Assembly: GCA_022843585.1 (NCBI GenBank)
Contig: JALHNJ010000013.1
Span: 1 to 64,000, forward strand
Source of the DNA: Chitinophagaceae bacterium
GTDB taxonomy: Bacteria > Bacteroidota > Bacteroidia > Chitinophagales > Chitinophagaceae
DNA: 64,000 bases
Reading direction: 5' to 3'
Positions 54,497 to 62,527 of the stretch are shown here, one piece after another. Both the position numbers and the translations under genes were made by a program. Positions within the stretch are counted from its first letter, which is position 1; every line of letters begins with the position of its first letter. The notes beneath the pieces were generated by a model, which searched no databases, was not told the DNA's origin, and saw only the letters and a list, made by a program, of their open reading frames with translations.

Positions 54497-54949
54497 TTAT
54501 ACAGGTGTTCGGCTGATCCTGTTTATTGCAATAAATCGTTCTTTGTTTTTTTCGAGATGATAACCGGCAATGGCGATAGCAGTAAAGAAGAAATTGAATA
54601 ATAAATGTTCAGTCCAGGTTAAGTTGCTGAGCACACCTCCACAAGAGCAGGGAAGCTTTGAGGCAAATAGTAACATCGCTCCAATGTAAGATGTGAAGAT
54701 GGCCATGATCAGCGTAGAAAATAAAAATCCATATTTTCTCCAGGCCGGAATAAATAAAAGAATAGAGATGGCTATTTCTGTCAATGGTAATAGCCAGGAA
54801 ACTATAGAAGCGTATTTATTAATACCCTGCGTAATAGAAAGAACGGCGTAAAATTTTTGATGGTCCAATAATTTACTGGTGGCCGTGTATACAAATAATA
54901 AGATCAGCAGGGCTGCAATGATGGGGGGAGCATGTTTGCGAATGTCCAT
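54497..54949 (-). CDS. MauE/DoxX-like membrane protein
   Basis: 150 aa with four membrane helices. 'AALLILLFVYTATSKLLDHQ' and 'WLLPLTEIAISILLFIPAWR' match the MauE family, and the 'SKLPCSCGGVLSNLTWTEHL' loop has the paired cysteines typical of the group. MauE-like proteins are membrane electron-transfer or thiol-related proteins. Together with the DUF6520 gene it forms a two-gene unit frequently found in Bacteroidota; the substrate is unknown. Confidence 0.8.
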   Translation of the reverse strand: MDIRKHAPPIIAALLILLFVYTATSKLLDHQKFYAVLSITQGINKYASIVSWLLPLTEIAISILLFIPAWRKYGFLFSTLIMAIFTSYIGAMLLFASKLPCSCGGVLSNLTWTEHLLFNFFFTAIAIAGYHLEKNKERFIAINRISRTPV

Positions 54950-55111
54950 CGTTAAGGTTTACGAAAAGGTATAGCGGCCAATCCGGGACGGATTTACCAA
55001 ACGGGATAACCAGTTGTTCATTCGGTCGTAATTCTCCTAAAAATCCCGAATGATAAATTGGAATTACCACTTGAATGATACCCTGGCATGGCCTGAAATT
55101 TACTTTGAAGC

Positions 55112-55681
55112 ATGGAGCAAGTGCTGCATTTTTTACAACAGTTCCACCCCTTGTCGCCCGCCCTCCAGGATCACCTGTTTTCGGTAATGACACTACGGGA
55201 ATTGAACAAAAAAGAATTTCTGCTAAAAGCCGGACATGTCTGCCGGCATATTTATTTTATTGAACAGGGATTACTCCGCAGCTATTATTTGAAAAGGAAT
55301 ACAGAAGTTTGTTCGGCATTCATGAAAGAACAGGATGTGATCGTTTCCCTTGAAAGTTTTCATACCCGTACCGCGAGCCATGAATATATACAGGCACTGG
55401 AAGATTCACGTCTCTGGTGCATCAGCTATGAAGATCTGTATTATATCTATCGTACCTATCCTGAATTCAACTGGACAGGTCGTGAGCTCCTGCAAAATTA
55501 TTACCGGCTTACCGCGAAACAATTATTTGGATTACGCATGCAACAGGCCACCGAAAGGTATGCATGGCTGCAAGAGCATTATCCGGAATTCTTATTGCGT
55601 ATCCCTGCTAAATATTTAGCGTCGTGGATCGGTATGAGTGAAGTGATGCTGAGTAAAGTAAAGGGTCAGCGAATTTCTTAA
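55112..55681 (+). CDS. Crp/Fnr-family regulator
   Basis: 189 aa. The cyclic-nucleotide-binding fold is visible: 'LNKKEFLLKAGHVCRHIYFI', 'EQGLLRSYYLKRNTEV' and 'QDVIVSLESFHTRTASHEY'. A C-terminal helix-turn-helix of the Bacteroidota Crp-like type follows ('LLRIPAKYLASWIGMSEVML', 'SKVKG'). No cysteines are placed for an Fe-S cluster. The gene is divergent from the MauE-like gene, with 162 bp between, and may control it. Confidence 0.85.
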   Translation: MEQVLHFLQQFHPLSPALQDHLFSVMTLRELNKKEFLLKAGHVCRHIYFIEQGLLRSYYLKRNTEVCSAFMKEQDVIVSLESFHTRTASHEYIQALEDSRLWCISYEDLYYIYRTYPEFNWTGRELLQNYYRLTAKQLFGLRMQQATERYAWLQEHYPEFLLRIPAKYLASWIGMSEVMLSKVKGQRIS

Positions 55682-55744
55682 AATAGTTTAATGCTGATCG
55701 GGGTTGTGTGATTGTATATTTATTTTATTCAATACAGGAGATGT

Positions 55745-55856
55745 GTTGAGGTGTTGAGGGGTTGAGATGTTGAGGGGTTGAGATGTGGAGTAGTTGAGAG
55801 GTTGAGGGGTTGAGGGGTTGAGATGTTTAGTTGTTGAGATGATGAAATGTTGAAGA
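55745..55856. repeat. 8-bp minisatellite (GTTGAGRK-like units)
   Basis: About fourteen tandem 8-bp units with consensus GTTGAGGG/GTTGAGAT can be counted in register, with more variants towards the right end. It is non-coding, between the Crp-like and AraC-like genes. A related decayed TTGAATG-type stretch occurs at ~56335-56402. Confidence 0.85.
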
Positions 55857-55985
55857 CCTTATTACAATTATGAATGACCGATATTATCCGTCCTGGTTAA
55901 CTTTTTTCATTTCTGTTTTGGTTGGTGACCTGCTCTCTTCCCATTGCCCCGTAAGGCAAATGCGGAGGGGAGCTTTTTAAAATCT

Positions 55986-56339
55986 ATGGTTGACTTTTCT
56001 GTTCCTACATCTAAGGACATTGCTGCTGCTGCCCGCGCCACTATTTTAGCTGACCTGCGCTGTTATGATTCGATCCCCGCGCTGGCGAAAAAGATCGGCA
56101 CCAATTCCTACACCCTCAACAAAGTTTTTCGTGCCACGTATGGTGAATCGGTTTTCCAATTATCGCGAAGGGTGCGGATCGAGGAGGCTAAACGATTATT
56201 GCGGGAAACGAATTATACCCTGGCCACTATTGCTGAACTCGTGGGGTATACTGAAGGCATGAATTTTCAGGTGGCGTTTAAGACGGTGGTGGGGATGGGG
56301 ACGGGGGAGTTTAGAAGAAGGTTGAATGATAAAGGTTGA
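55986..56339 (+). CDS. Short AraC-type HTH protein (DNA-binding domain only)
   Basis: 117 aa from ATG 55986; a TTG 14 codons upstream is in frame but weaker. It contains only the AraC-type double helix-turn-helix: 'CYDSIPALAKKIGTNSYTLN', 'RVRIEEAKRLLRETNYTLA' and 'TIAELVGYTEGMNFQVAF'. Full AraC regulators are ~290 aa, so the sensory domain is missing, either from truncation or by design. The 3' end is followed by low-complexity DNA. Confidence 0.72.
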   Translation: MVDFSVPTSKDIAAAARATILADLRCYDSIPALAKKIGTNSYTLNKVFRATYGESVFQLSRRVRIEEAKRLLRETNYTLATIAELVGYTEGMNFQVAFKTVVGMGTGEFRRRLNDKG

Positions 56340-56620
56340 ATGTTGAGTTCGGAGTTTAGAGGAGGGAGTGTATGCTGAATTATGAATGATGAATGTTGAA
56401 TGACCGGTCCTAAAGGAGGAGACAGCCTCAGGCTTACTTAAATGAGTGGACATCTGTAATAGTAATCTATAGGCCAGCCGGAGGCTGGTCTATTTTTTAG
56501 TATACTAGTTGTCTCTTTATTTAAATAAGCTTGAAGCGGGGATTCATAGCAGACACTTACTTTTAAATTGGTTTAATGGATGCAAATTTGTGGAAAGGGT
56601 TCTTGCGGCATTCGTTGTTT
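56340..56620. other. Low-complexity gap before the cassette region
   Basis: It starts with decayed TTGAATG repeats (to ~56402), then the terminator hairpin at 56469-56498, then AT-rich DNA. No gene is seen. Confidence 0.5.
56469..56498 (+). terminator. Rho-independent terminator
   Basis: ATAGGCCAGCC and GGCTGGTCTAT pair (one G-T) around a GGA loop, followed by TTTTTT. This is the first clean stop signal downstream of the short AraC-type gene. Confidence 0.8.
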
Positions 56621-56810
56621 AATTGAGCAGGACATCTGGGGTTAAATTATATTCAAATTCTTTTCTTTCACTATTGACGAAAGGAGGAATTGGGTTGGTG
56701 GTATTTCATCCCGAAGGTGCGCCAAATTTTAATCGTTTCGAAAAAGCAACTGGTACAATTTAGTGTTGATTGTCAATATGAAAATGTGCCGGGAGTTTCG
56801 TAAATTCATG
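56621..56810. repeat. Direct repeat copy 1 bounding the cassette region
   Basis: It shares long identical blocks with 62919-63114: AAATTATATTCAAATT, CTATTGACGAAAG, GGGTTGGTGGTATTTCAT, GGTGCGCCAAATTTTAATCG, and further matches to ~56800, with small insertions between. No gene is contained. It ends where the GTTGTGCGTCATT core site (56812) begins. Confidence 0.8.
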
Positions 56811-56811
56811 A

Positions 56812-56824
56812 GTTGTGCGTCATT
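56812..56824 (+). repeat. GTTGTGCGTCATT core site, upstream boundary of the HEAT-gene cassette
   Basis: This 13-bp sequence recurs exactly at 58007-58019, just past the HEAT-like gene's inverted-repeat element. The two copies bracket one gene plus its 3' palindrome, like consecutive cassette junctions in an integron. Confidence 0.6.
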
Positions 56825-56826
56825 TC

Positions 56827-57801
56827 ATGAGGAGACTCTTCACGATACCACTATTGCTTTTCTTGTTTTTACAATCATGTAAAGACAAAAGCCCCTCGTT
56901 GGACAAAGTGGTCAGGAAAATGGCTGACTATAAAATGTTTGAATACAAGTTTGTTGGACTAACGGCTGACTCATCGCTTCAATGGGCTAGATATGAGACA
57001 CTGTTAGCTAAAAGTTCAGAATCCGAGCTTCTTCATTTGTGCGACAATGAAAGTCCAGTCGTTCGGAGTTATGCTTTTCAAGGCCTGGTAGAAAAAAAGA
57101 GTCCGAAAATCTTTGACATATTAACAAGACATATCAATGATACAGGCGAATTTGAAAGAATTATGGGTTGCATGGTTGACCCATGCTATGTGACAGATTT
57201 TTATCTTGAACAAGTTGGTTATTTTCCATATGACTCTTCATCATCATACAAAATCAATAATCACCAAAGAGACTTTATTGACTCACTAATGCTTTATGGA
57301 AATGAAATATTAATAAGGAAATCTAACTATAACCAAATAAAGTTTAAGTCCAGAGATTATATGCTGGAGAGTTTAACGCACAAGGACACTTATTACAATA
57401 GACTTAGAGAAATTGTTCTGACAGGTGTTATTGAAGCATTGCCGGCATTGGCAAAATTCAAAAACTCAAACGATATTTCTATCATTAAGAACGTTTATGA
57501 AACAGAAGGATTAATCGGAGAAGATTTTGTATTTGACGCTATTACTAATTTCCCTCATCCCGACCTATTTGAAATAGTTGAAAAAGAAGTAACAAACGAC
57601 TTACGACATGACAATTATTTTGACGGATCAAGTTACAAATATTATGAAGCACTTATTCAATATAAAACTTTAAGGTCAAGAGAATTGTTGGCTCAGACAA
57701 TATCAAAAAAAGCAGGAGAAAACCAAGTTAGACGAGCAAACAATGTTAAGTATCTTGTTTCAAAAAACCCTGACAAAGCTTTTGCTGGCCTAACAGATTG
57801 A
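56827..57801 (+). CDS. Lipoprotein with HEAT-like repeats
   Basis: 324 aa from ATG 56827, right before the lipoprotein signal ('MRRLFTIPLLLFLFLQSCKD'). A GTG four codons earlier lies inside the GTTGTGCG core site and is rejected. The body consists of paired helices ('SELLHLCDNESPVVRSYAFQ', 'LREIVLTGVIEALPALAKFK', 'EDFVFDAITNFPHPDLFEIV'), as in HEAT-like solenoids. No enzyme is recognised. The gene is a stand-alone unit between two copies of a 13-bp core site. Confidence 0.65.
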   Translation: MRRLFTIPLLLFLFLQSCKDKSPSLDKVVRKMADYKMFEYKFVGLTADSSLQWARYETLLAKSSESELLHLCDNESPVVRSYAFQGLVEKKSPKIFDILTRHINDTGEFERIMGCMVDPCYVTDFYLEQVGYFPYDSSSSYKINNHQRDFIDSLMLYGNEILIRKSNYNQIKFKSRDYMLESLTHKDTYYNRLREIVLTGVIEALPALAKFKNSNDISIIKNVYETEGLIGEDFVFDAITNFPHPDLFEIVEKEVTNDLRHDNYFDGSSYKYYEALIQYKTLRSRELLAQTISKKAGENQVRRANNVKYLVSKNPDKAFAGLTD

Positions 57802-57811
57802 CGAGACGAGA

Positions 57812-58019
57812 AACGAACGCACAACAGGCGGTTTGGCAATATGGCGGAGCGACGAATATATTCTCAACTTTTTGTTCGCTAATCGGCTCCAGTTCCAGCC
57901 GACGAATAACGCCGAGCTGTAGTTCTTATCATCATCTTTTGTAACTTTATTCAGCAGCAGTTACGGGCTGACGATTTCAAATACCGCCACATCGCCAAGC
58001 CGTACCGTTGTGCGTCATT
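57812..58019. repeat. Large attC-like inverted-repeat element
   Basis: The left arm (57818-57848) begins CGCACAAC and continues AGGCGGTTTGGCAATATGG. The right arm (57984-58014) is its near-complement, from CCGCCACATCGCCAAGCC to CCGTTGTGCG. Arms of ~31 bp with few mismatches flank ~135 bp. The outer ends GCACAAC/GTTGTGC parallel the R''/R' boxes (RYYYAAC/GTTRRRY) of integron attC sites apart from one position in each. It is longer than usual attC sites. AACGAACGCACAACA at its left end recurs at 61096-61110. Confidence 0.6.
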
Positions 58020-58105
58020 CTGTGAAACACCCTACGAACTACAAACAAATCGCTTAACAAATCACTAAATAAGAAATACTAAATTTGACATTAAAATAAT
58101 TCAAA

Positions 58106-58855
58106 ATGAAAAGTGTAATAATAATTGGAGCGGCTAAGCCAGGTTATTCAGAAGCAATAACAAGGAGGATGATAAACGATGGGATTTTTGTAATCGGAAC
58201 ATTTGATAGAGAATATTCAGACAATGCCAAAGTTTTATTAAATGAGTTTCAGAGCGACAAACTAACTCTACAAGAAGTTGATTTATCTTCTAAAGATTCG
58301 ATGAACAATTTTATTAAATCAGTTTCATCAAACTTTGACGGACTTGTTTTCGCCCAATTTTTCTTCGATATGGAAAATCCTGACAAATTTGACCATAGTA
58401 TTTGGGACAAAAGTTTAGCGATAAACTTAACAGCACCAAATTACCTGATTCACGAGTTAAAAGACAAAATGAATATTGATAGCTCAAACATTATAATAAC
58501 AAGTACAGAAGCATACAGAGGTTCTTACGGTGCGTCTGCATATTCTGCAACTAAGGCAGCTATTCATAACCTTGTCAAGAGTTTGGCTAATACATTAGGC
58601 AAAAGAAAAATTCGAGTAAATGCTTTGCCTTCGGGTTGGATTGGTGGGGAAATGGACACAGATGAAATTTTTAATAAATCAAGAGAACTTACACCATTAG
58701 GTAGACTGGGAGGCGGTAATGAAGTTGCCAATGTTGTAGCATTTCTTTTTTCAAATGAATCCTCTTTTATAAATGGCACCACATTAATAACCGATGGAGG
58801 CTATTTATGTTCAGACCCTTTATCAAAGTACGAATTCGATGATTTAAATAAATAA
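58106..58855 (+). CDS. Short-chain dehydrogenase/reductase
   Basis: 249 aa. The Rossmann start 'SVIIIGAAKPGYSEAITRRM' is an SDR-type loop (G-A-A-x-P-G-Y instead of T-G-x-x-x-G-I-G). The catalytic residues are present: Ser133 in 'IIITSTEAY', and Tyr146 and Lys150 in 'AYSATKAAIHNLVKSLA'. 'RVNALPSGWIGGEM' and 'FINGTTLITDGGYLCSD' complete the fold. It uses NAD(P)H to reduce or oxidise a small molecule or acyl group. It is the first gene of a four-gene cluster with 2-6 bp gaps. Confidence 0.88.
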   Translation: MKSVIIIGAAKPGYSEAITRRMINDGIFVIGTFDREYSDNAKVLLNEFQSDKLTLQEVDLSSKDSMNNFIKSVSSNFDGLVFAQFFFDMENPDKFDHSIWDKSLAINLTAPNYLIHELKDKMNIDSSNIIITSTEAYRGSYGASAYSATKAAIHNLVKSLANTLGKRKIRVNALPSGWIGGEMDTDEIFNKSRELTPLGRLGGGNEVANVVAFLFSNESSFINGTTLITDGGYLCSDPLSKYEFDDLNK

Positions 58856-58860
58856 AGCAT

Positions 58861-59706
58861 ATGCCACCTGATAGCACTTCAACATCATCTTTTGTACAGA
58901 GTTTTTTGCAAAACCAAACTGTGCAATTATTAGGGATACTTCTGACAATTATCGGAGGTGTATTGGCTATGTTTCCAAATATAAGGTTATGGGTAATAAA
59001 AAAAATTCAAAATACGATTAACTATATATCACTAAAGTTCGGCAACAGCAAGCAAAGGAAAATTCAAAGCCAAGTAACCCATTTCCTAAATACTAAAATT
59101 GGAAAGAAGTATATTTTAAACCATCCAAATCAGGAGCTAACAAAAAAAATATACACATCCTTTAGCAAACTAAGAAAGCATAAAATTGTAAGCCAAATTG
59201 AAGAAGATGTTTATTATGTCTATCTATTTTCCTTATTAGAAATGGCAGTTTCAAGAATTTGGGCAGCTTCAATTAGCGACCCTTTAGAATGGACTGATAG
59301 TGACGAAGAGAAATTATTTTTAGAGCTCAATATCAATGCATCAAATAGAAAAATTCCAGTTGAACGGATTTTTATAATCAAAGAATCTGAAGTAGTAGAA
59401 TTTTTAAACATAGTACCCATTCAAAAACAAATACTTCACAATGAAATAAGTGAATACTATTTTACCTACTATGCTTACGAAAGCCAAATCCCTAAAGCCC
59501 TATTGAGAGAAATTGCAAATGGCTTTCTTGCATTTGACGACTTTGTTGTGGCTAAAGACGTTTTTTCTGATAAAGAAATTAGGGGAATAATTGAAACAGA
59601 ATCGTTAGCTTTTTACAATAAAATATTTACAAAACTTAGACAGTTCACACATCCTTTAGACATAACCTACTATAAATCCAAAACAGGAAATGATTTGACC
59701 GCATAG
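58861..59706 (+). CDS. Unknown protein with N-terminal membrane helix
   Basis: 281 aa. One helix near the N-terminus ('LLGILLTIIGGVLAMFPNIR') anchors a helical cytoplasmic domain ('SLLEMAVSRIWAASISDPLE', 'FYNKIFTKLRQFTHPLDIT'). I recognise no family. It starts 5 bp after the SDR gene and ends 2 bp before the methyltransferase gene, so it belongs to the same transcript. It could anchor or sense for the pathway; this is a guess. Confidence 0.65.
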   Translation: MPPDSTSTSSFVQSFLQNQTVQLLGILLTIIGGVLAMFPNIRLWVIKKIQNTINYISLKFGNSKQRKIQSQVTHFLNTKIGKKYILNHPNQELTKKIYTSFSKLRKHKIVSQIEEDVYYVYLFSLLEMAVSRIWAASISDPLEWTDSDEEKLFLELNINASNRKIPVERIFIIKESEVVEFLNIVPIQKQILHNEISEYYFTYYAYESQIPKALLREIANGFLAFDDFVVAKDVFSDKEIRGIIETESLAFYNKIFTKLRQFTHPLDITYYKSKTGNDLTA

Positions 59707-59708
59707 CT

Positions 59709-60449
59709 ATGATTGATAAATGGGAAGAAAATAATAAAGAATACTGGGGAGGTGTTGCATCCAACTATAGCAATACATACATAGACAATTGGAGCAATTT
59801 AGAAAATGAATTTATTCTTCAAAGAATTTGCTATGCAAATAGGAATCCATTTACAAAAGTTTTGGATTTGGGATGTGGTACTGGACTAGGCTATAAATTG
59901 TGTAGTTCACTAAATACAAAATTCAGCTACACTGGTATTGATATTTCAAATGAAATGTTAGGTGTATTTAAGAAAAATCATCCGAACATTGTAACGTTTA
60001 ATTTTGGAATGAGCAATTTGCAACAATTTCAGCCAAAAACATTTGATTTTGTCCTAAGTATCTTTACTGCGTTCTCTTATACTGATAATGTTGAAAAAAC
60101 AATAAATGAAATTTCACGGGTTTTAGATGATAAAGGCACTATACTTATCTCTGTTATAAGTAGGTATTCAATGCGAAGAATCCTCAATCTTAAATTTGGA
60201 AAAAAAGAAAAATATAAGACAAGAGGAATTTCATCAAATGGATTTTCTTATTCTTGGGTCTTTACAAAGTCAGAACTTCATAAGTTATTCCAACCAGACT
60301 TTACAAACATCAGTATTGTTGGCTATAATACTTTGGGAGGAGTTTCTTTTTTTTCAAAATTCCCAAGGCTTTGGAAAATTAATTTATTCGTTTCAAAATT
60401 ATTCCCAAATCTTAGTCACGAATTGATAATTACGGCTAGTAAAAAATAA
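59709..60449 (+). CDS. Class I SAM-dependent methyltransferase
   Basis: 246 aa. Motif I is 'KVLDLGCGTGLGYKLC' (residues ~51-59 for the glycine-rich loop). Motif II follows as 'YTGIDISNEMLGVFKKNHPN', and the later strand is 'FDFVLSIFTAFSYTDN'. This is a Methyltransf_11/25-type small-molecule methylase. The C-terminus ends 'HELIITASKK'. It lies in the cluster with the SDR and the 2OG oxygenase genes, so it probably methylates the same pathway product. Confidence 0.88.
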   Translation: MIDKWEENNKEYWGGVASNYSNTYIDNWSNLENEFILQRICYANRNPFTKVLDLGCGTGLGYKLCSSLNTKFSYTGIDISNEMLGVFKKNHPNIVTFNFGMSNLQQFQPKTFDFVLSIFTAFSYTDNVEKTINEISRVLDDKGTILISVISRYSMRRILNLKFGKKEKYKTRGISSNGFSYSWVFTKSELHKLFQPDFTNISIVGYNTLGGVSFFSKFPRLWKINLFVSKLFPNLSHELIITASKK

Positions 60450-60455
60450 TTTACA

Positions 60456-61088
60456 ATGTTTGACACATCAAATACATACGCCTCATTTAATCTCATTGAG
60501 TTAGGTTTGTTACCCGAAAATTGGGTTGCTCAAATTGTAAAAGTTGCCGAAGAAGATTCTTATCTTGTTAAATTAGACGGCAAATCTTCAACATCAAGAG
60601 AACCAGAAAATAGTGATGCAGCAGAAGTTTACGTTGTAGAAGGAGATGTCATTGCAGAGAAATTAAATTGGCTTCACAAACTTTATCAAATAGATTTTCT
60701 GGAATTTGCAAATAATAATTTCAAAGGACTTTATGACTTCGCCCAAAATATAAAATCAGGTACAAATATTAATCTACTCAAAGGAAAGAATGCAAGATAT
60801 GAATGGCACGTTGACAGTAACCCATTGACAGGTGTACTTTTCGTAACGACACATAATGAAAATGAAGGTGGCGAATTAATATTTAAGTTACCAAAAGAAA
60901 CATTAACAATTTACCCGAAAAGTGGCACTCTTATCTTATTTGACGCAAGACAAATTCCTCATACGGTTTTGCCATTACAAAAGGAAGGTATTAGAATTAG
61001 TGTACCTCTTAACTATTACAATCGAGGACAGGCACAAATAAGACCAGACGACTTAGACTCTTACATTTACAAAAAATCAGACCAGTAA
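60456..61088 (+). CDS. 2-oxoglutarate/Fe(II)-dependent oxygenase
   Basis: 210 aa. The facial triad is His118-x-Asp120 ('YEWHVDSNPLTGVLF') and His169 ('RQIPHTVLPL'), and the 2-oxoglutarate-binding Arg180 lies in 'GIRISVPLNYYN'. 'NENEGGELIFKLPKETLTIY' and 'PKSGTLILFD' are typical of the PKHD/2OG-FeII_Oxy_3 group. It hydroxylates a peptide or small molecule. It is the last gene of the cluster. The AACGAACGCACAACA sequence follows 8 bp after the stop, as it does after the HEAT-like gene. Confidence 0.87.
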   Translation: MFDTSNTYASFNLIELGLLPENWVAQIVKVAEEDSYLVKLDGKSSTSREPENSDAAEVYVVEGDVIAEKLNWLHKLYQIDFLEFANNNFKGLYDFAQNIKSGTNINLLKGKNARYEWHVDSNPLTGVLFVTTHNENEGGELIFKLPKETLTIYPKSGTLILFDARQIPHTVLPLQKEGIRISVPLNYYNRGQAQIRPDDLDSYIYKKSDQ

Positions 61089-61095
61089 GAAGAAG

Positions 61096-61110
61096 AACGA
61101 ACGCACAACA
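61096..61110 (+). repeat. Half of an attC-like element (AACGAACGCACAACA)
   Basis: Identical to 57812-57826, but no matching GTTGTGCG right arm follows. The sequence switches straight into the direct repeat at 61111. It looks like a truncated or recombined copy. Confidence 0.6.
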
Positions 61111-61295
61111 TGAACTGTGTACAAAGGCAAATAAGCCCTACTCTTTTTGTTCGCATTCCGTAGCGATTAATGCAGGGAAATATTCTCCAACGTAAAACGG
61201 TCTTTTAGGTTTTATCAGATATTGCTGCCCAATGATATGCCCCCGAACGGAGCGTCGCAAGGAACACTGCCATGAAATACTACCGCTGGCAAACA
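61111..61295. repeat. Direct repeat copy 1 flanking the HTH-Fic pair
   Basis: Shares TGAACTGTGTA, CTCTTTTTGTT, AGAAATATTCTCCAAC-like, ACGGTCTTTTAGGTTTTATC, GCTGCCCAATGAT, and CATGAAATACTA..CGCTGGCAAAC with 62528-62756. It is non-coding. Confidence 0.8.
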
Positions 61296-61315
61296 CCCGG
61301 CAATGGCTTGTTATT

Positions 61316-61426
61316 TAGCCTGTAAGCTTATTTTTTATTCATTTTAGTAGTCTATAAACGAATTTTTATTTTAAAATGTAAGTTTATAGACTTATTTTTG
61401 TTAAATAAAAATAGCCTATAAGCTTA
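61316..61426 (+). promoter_or_regulatory. Operator-like repeated sites before the HTH-Fic pair
   Basis: TAGCCTGTAAGCTTA (61316-61330) and TAGCCTATAAGCTTA (61412-61426) are near-identical. The second overlaps the ATG. Between them, TAGTCTATAAACGA (61349-61362) and its inverted partner AGTTTATAGACTTAT (61380-61394) form related half sites. This is consistent with autorepression by the HTH protein. Confidence 0.6.
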
Positions 61427-61890
61427 TGTCAAAAAGAAAACAACGATTAATGCTGCAGCAGGTCAGCCAACAACTGGCTGGGATCGACCAGGCTGGATTG
61501 CCCCCTGTACCACCTGAAGGATGGATAAGAACTATCCGGAAGGCCATTGGTATGAACCTGGGTCAACTGGCCCGCCGCATGCATAAAAAACCTCCCTCGA
61601 TCAGTGATTTTGAAAAAAGAGAGCAGGAGGGAACTATCACCCTGAAATCATTACAGGAAATAGCCGAAGCTTTGGACATGAAACTGGTGTATGCTATCAT
61701 ACCCAAAGAAGGGAACCTGGAAGGAATTGTACGGAAAGCTGCACACGCAAAAGCAGCAGAAATCATTAACAGGACCAGTACGACCATGGGGTTAGAAGAC
61801 CAACAGAACAATGAAGGGCGACTGATCAATGCCCGGAACGAGAAGATCAGTGAATTCATGAACGAAATGCCGAAATTTTTATGGGATTAG
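61426..61890 (+). CDS. XRE-type HTH protein ('mobile mystery protein A' type)
   Basis: 154 aa. A central XRE helix-turn-helix reads 'IRKAIGMNLGQLARRMHKKP', then 'PSISDFEKREQEGTITLKSL' and 'QEIAEALDMKLVYAIIPKEG'. The N-terminal 'KRKQRLMLQQVSQQLAGIDQ' helix and the pairing with a Fic gene match the mobile mystery protein A/B pair. It probably represses the unit through the repeated TAGCCTATAAGCTTA sites. It overlaps the Fic gene by 10 bp. Confidence 0.85.
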   Translation: MSKRKQRLMLQQVSQQLAGIDQAGLPPVPPEGWIRTIRKAIGMNLGQLARRMHKKPPSISDFEKREQEGTITLKSLQEIAEALDMKLVYAIIPKEGNLEGIVRKAAHAKAAEIINRTSTTMGLEDQQNNEGRLINARNEKISEFMNEMPKFLWD

Positions 61891-62477
61891 ACCTGGTATA
61901 TGGAAAAGGACAAACACCGCTCAGCGAAGAAGAAAAGGAAGGGCTCTTGCTGAAGCATATCTCCACACAAGGTCAACTCAATGAGGCGGAGCAATTAAAT
62001 ATTGAGGAAGCTGTGCAATGGACCTTGCAGAAAAAATTCAACAGCACTGCTATTCTATCGGAAACATTTATCCGGGGGTTGCATAAACGTATGTACCGGG
62101 ATGTATGGCGCTGGGCCGGTGAATTCCGGCTGACCGACAAGAATATCGGTGGTGATTGGAAACAAGTCGCTATCCTGTTACGGGGACTGGCCGATGATTG
62201 TCAATATTGGATAGACCATAATCATTTTTCAGCGGATGAGATCGCGGTCCGGTTCAAACACCGGATCGTATCCATCCATTGCTTTCCGAATGGGAATGGC
62301 AGGCATTCCAGGCTGATGGCGGATGTGATCGTGAGTCATCTATTCGGCAAGCCTGTCTTTAGCTGGGGTGCAAAATCATATAAGGACCCGAAACAGGCGA
62401 GGGAAGATTATATAGCTGCATTGAAAAAAGCAGATAAGGATGAGATGGCTGCGTTGCTTCAATTTGCAAGATCGTAA
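61881..62477 (+). CDS. Fic-domain protein ('mobile mystery protein B' type)
   Basis: 198 aa. The Fic core is 'IHCFPNGNGRHSRLMADVIV' (His133; consensus HxFx(D/N)GNGR), preceded by 'LHKRMYRDVWRWAGEFRLTD' and 'IAVRFKHRIVSI'. A Fic motif with Asn in place of Asp is tolerated in the family. Fic proteins transfer AMP or related groups to target proteins. With the HTH partner this is a toxin-antitoxin-like unit that occurs on mobile or variable DNA. The target is unknown. Confidence 0.88.
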   Translation: MGLDLVYGKGQTPLSEEEKEGLLLKHISTQGQLNEAEQLNIEEAVQWTLQKKFNSTAILSETFIRGLHKRMYRDVWRWAGEFRLTDKNIGGDWKQVAILLRGLADDCQYWIDHNHFSADEIAVRFKHRIVSIHCFPNGNGRHSRLMADVIVSHLFGKPVFSWGAKSYKDPKQAREDYIAALKKADKDEMAALLQFARS

Positions 62478-62527
62478 TGTAAGCAGCGCTGTGCAAATTC
62501 ATAGAAAACACTTCACCTTGCATAGAA

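Noticed and set aside
54873-55193. 106-codon minus-strand frame overlapping the MauE-like start and the Crp-like gene
   Set aside because: It overlaps two well-supported genes and shows no recognisable features.
56815-56826. GTG start four codons before the HEAT-like lipoprotein
   Set aside because: The GTG is part of the GTTGTGCG core site, and the ATG at 56827 lies directly before the signal peptide.
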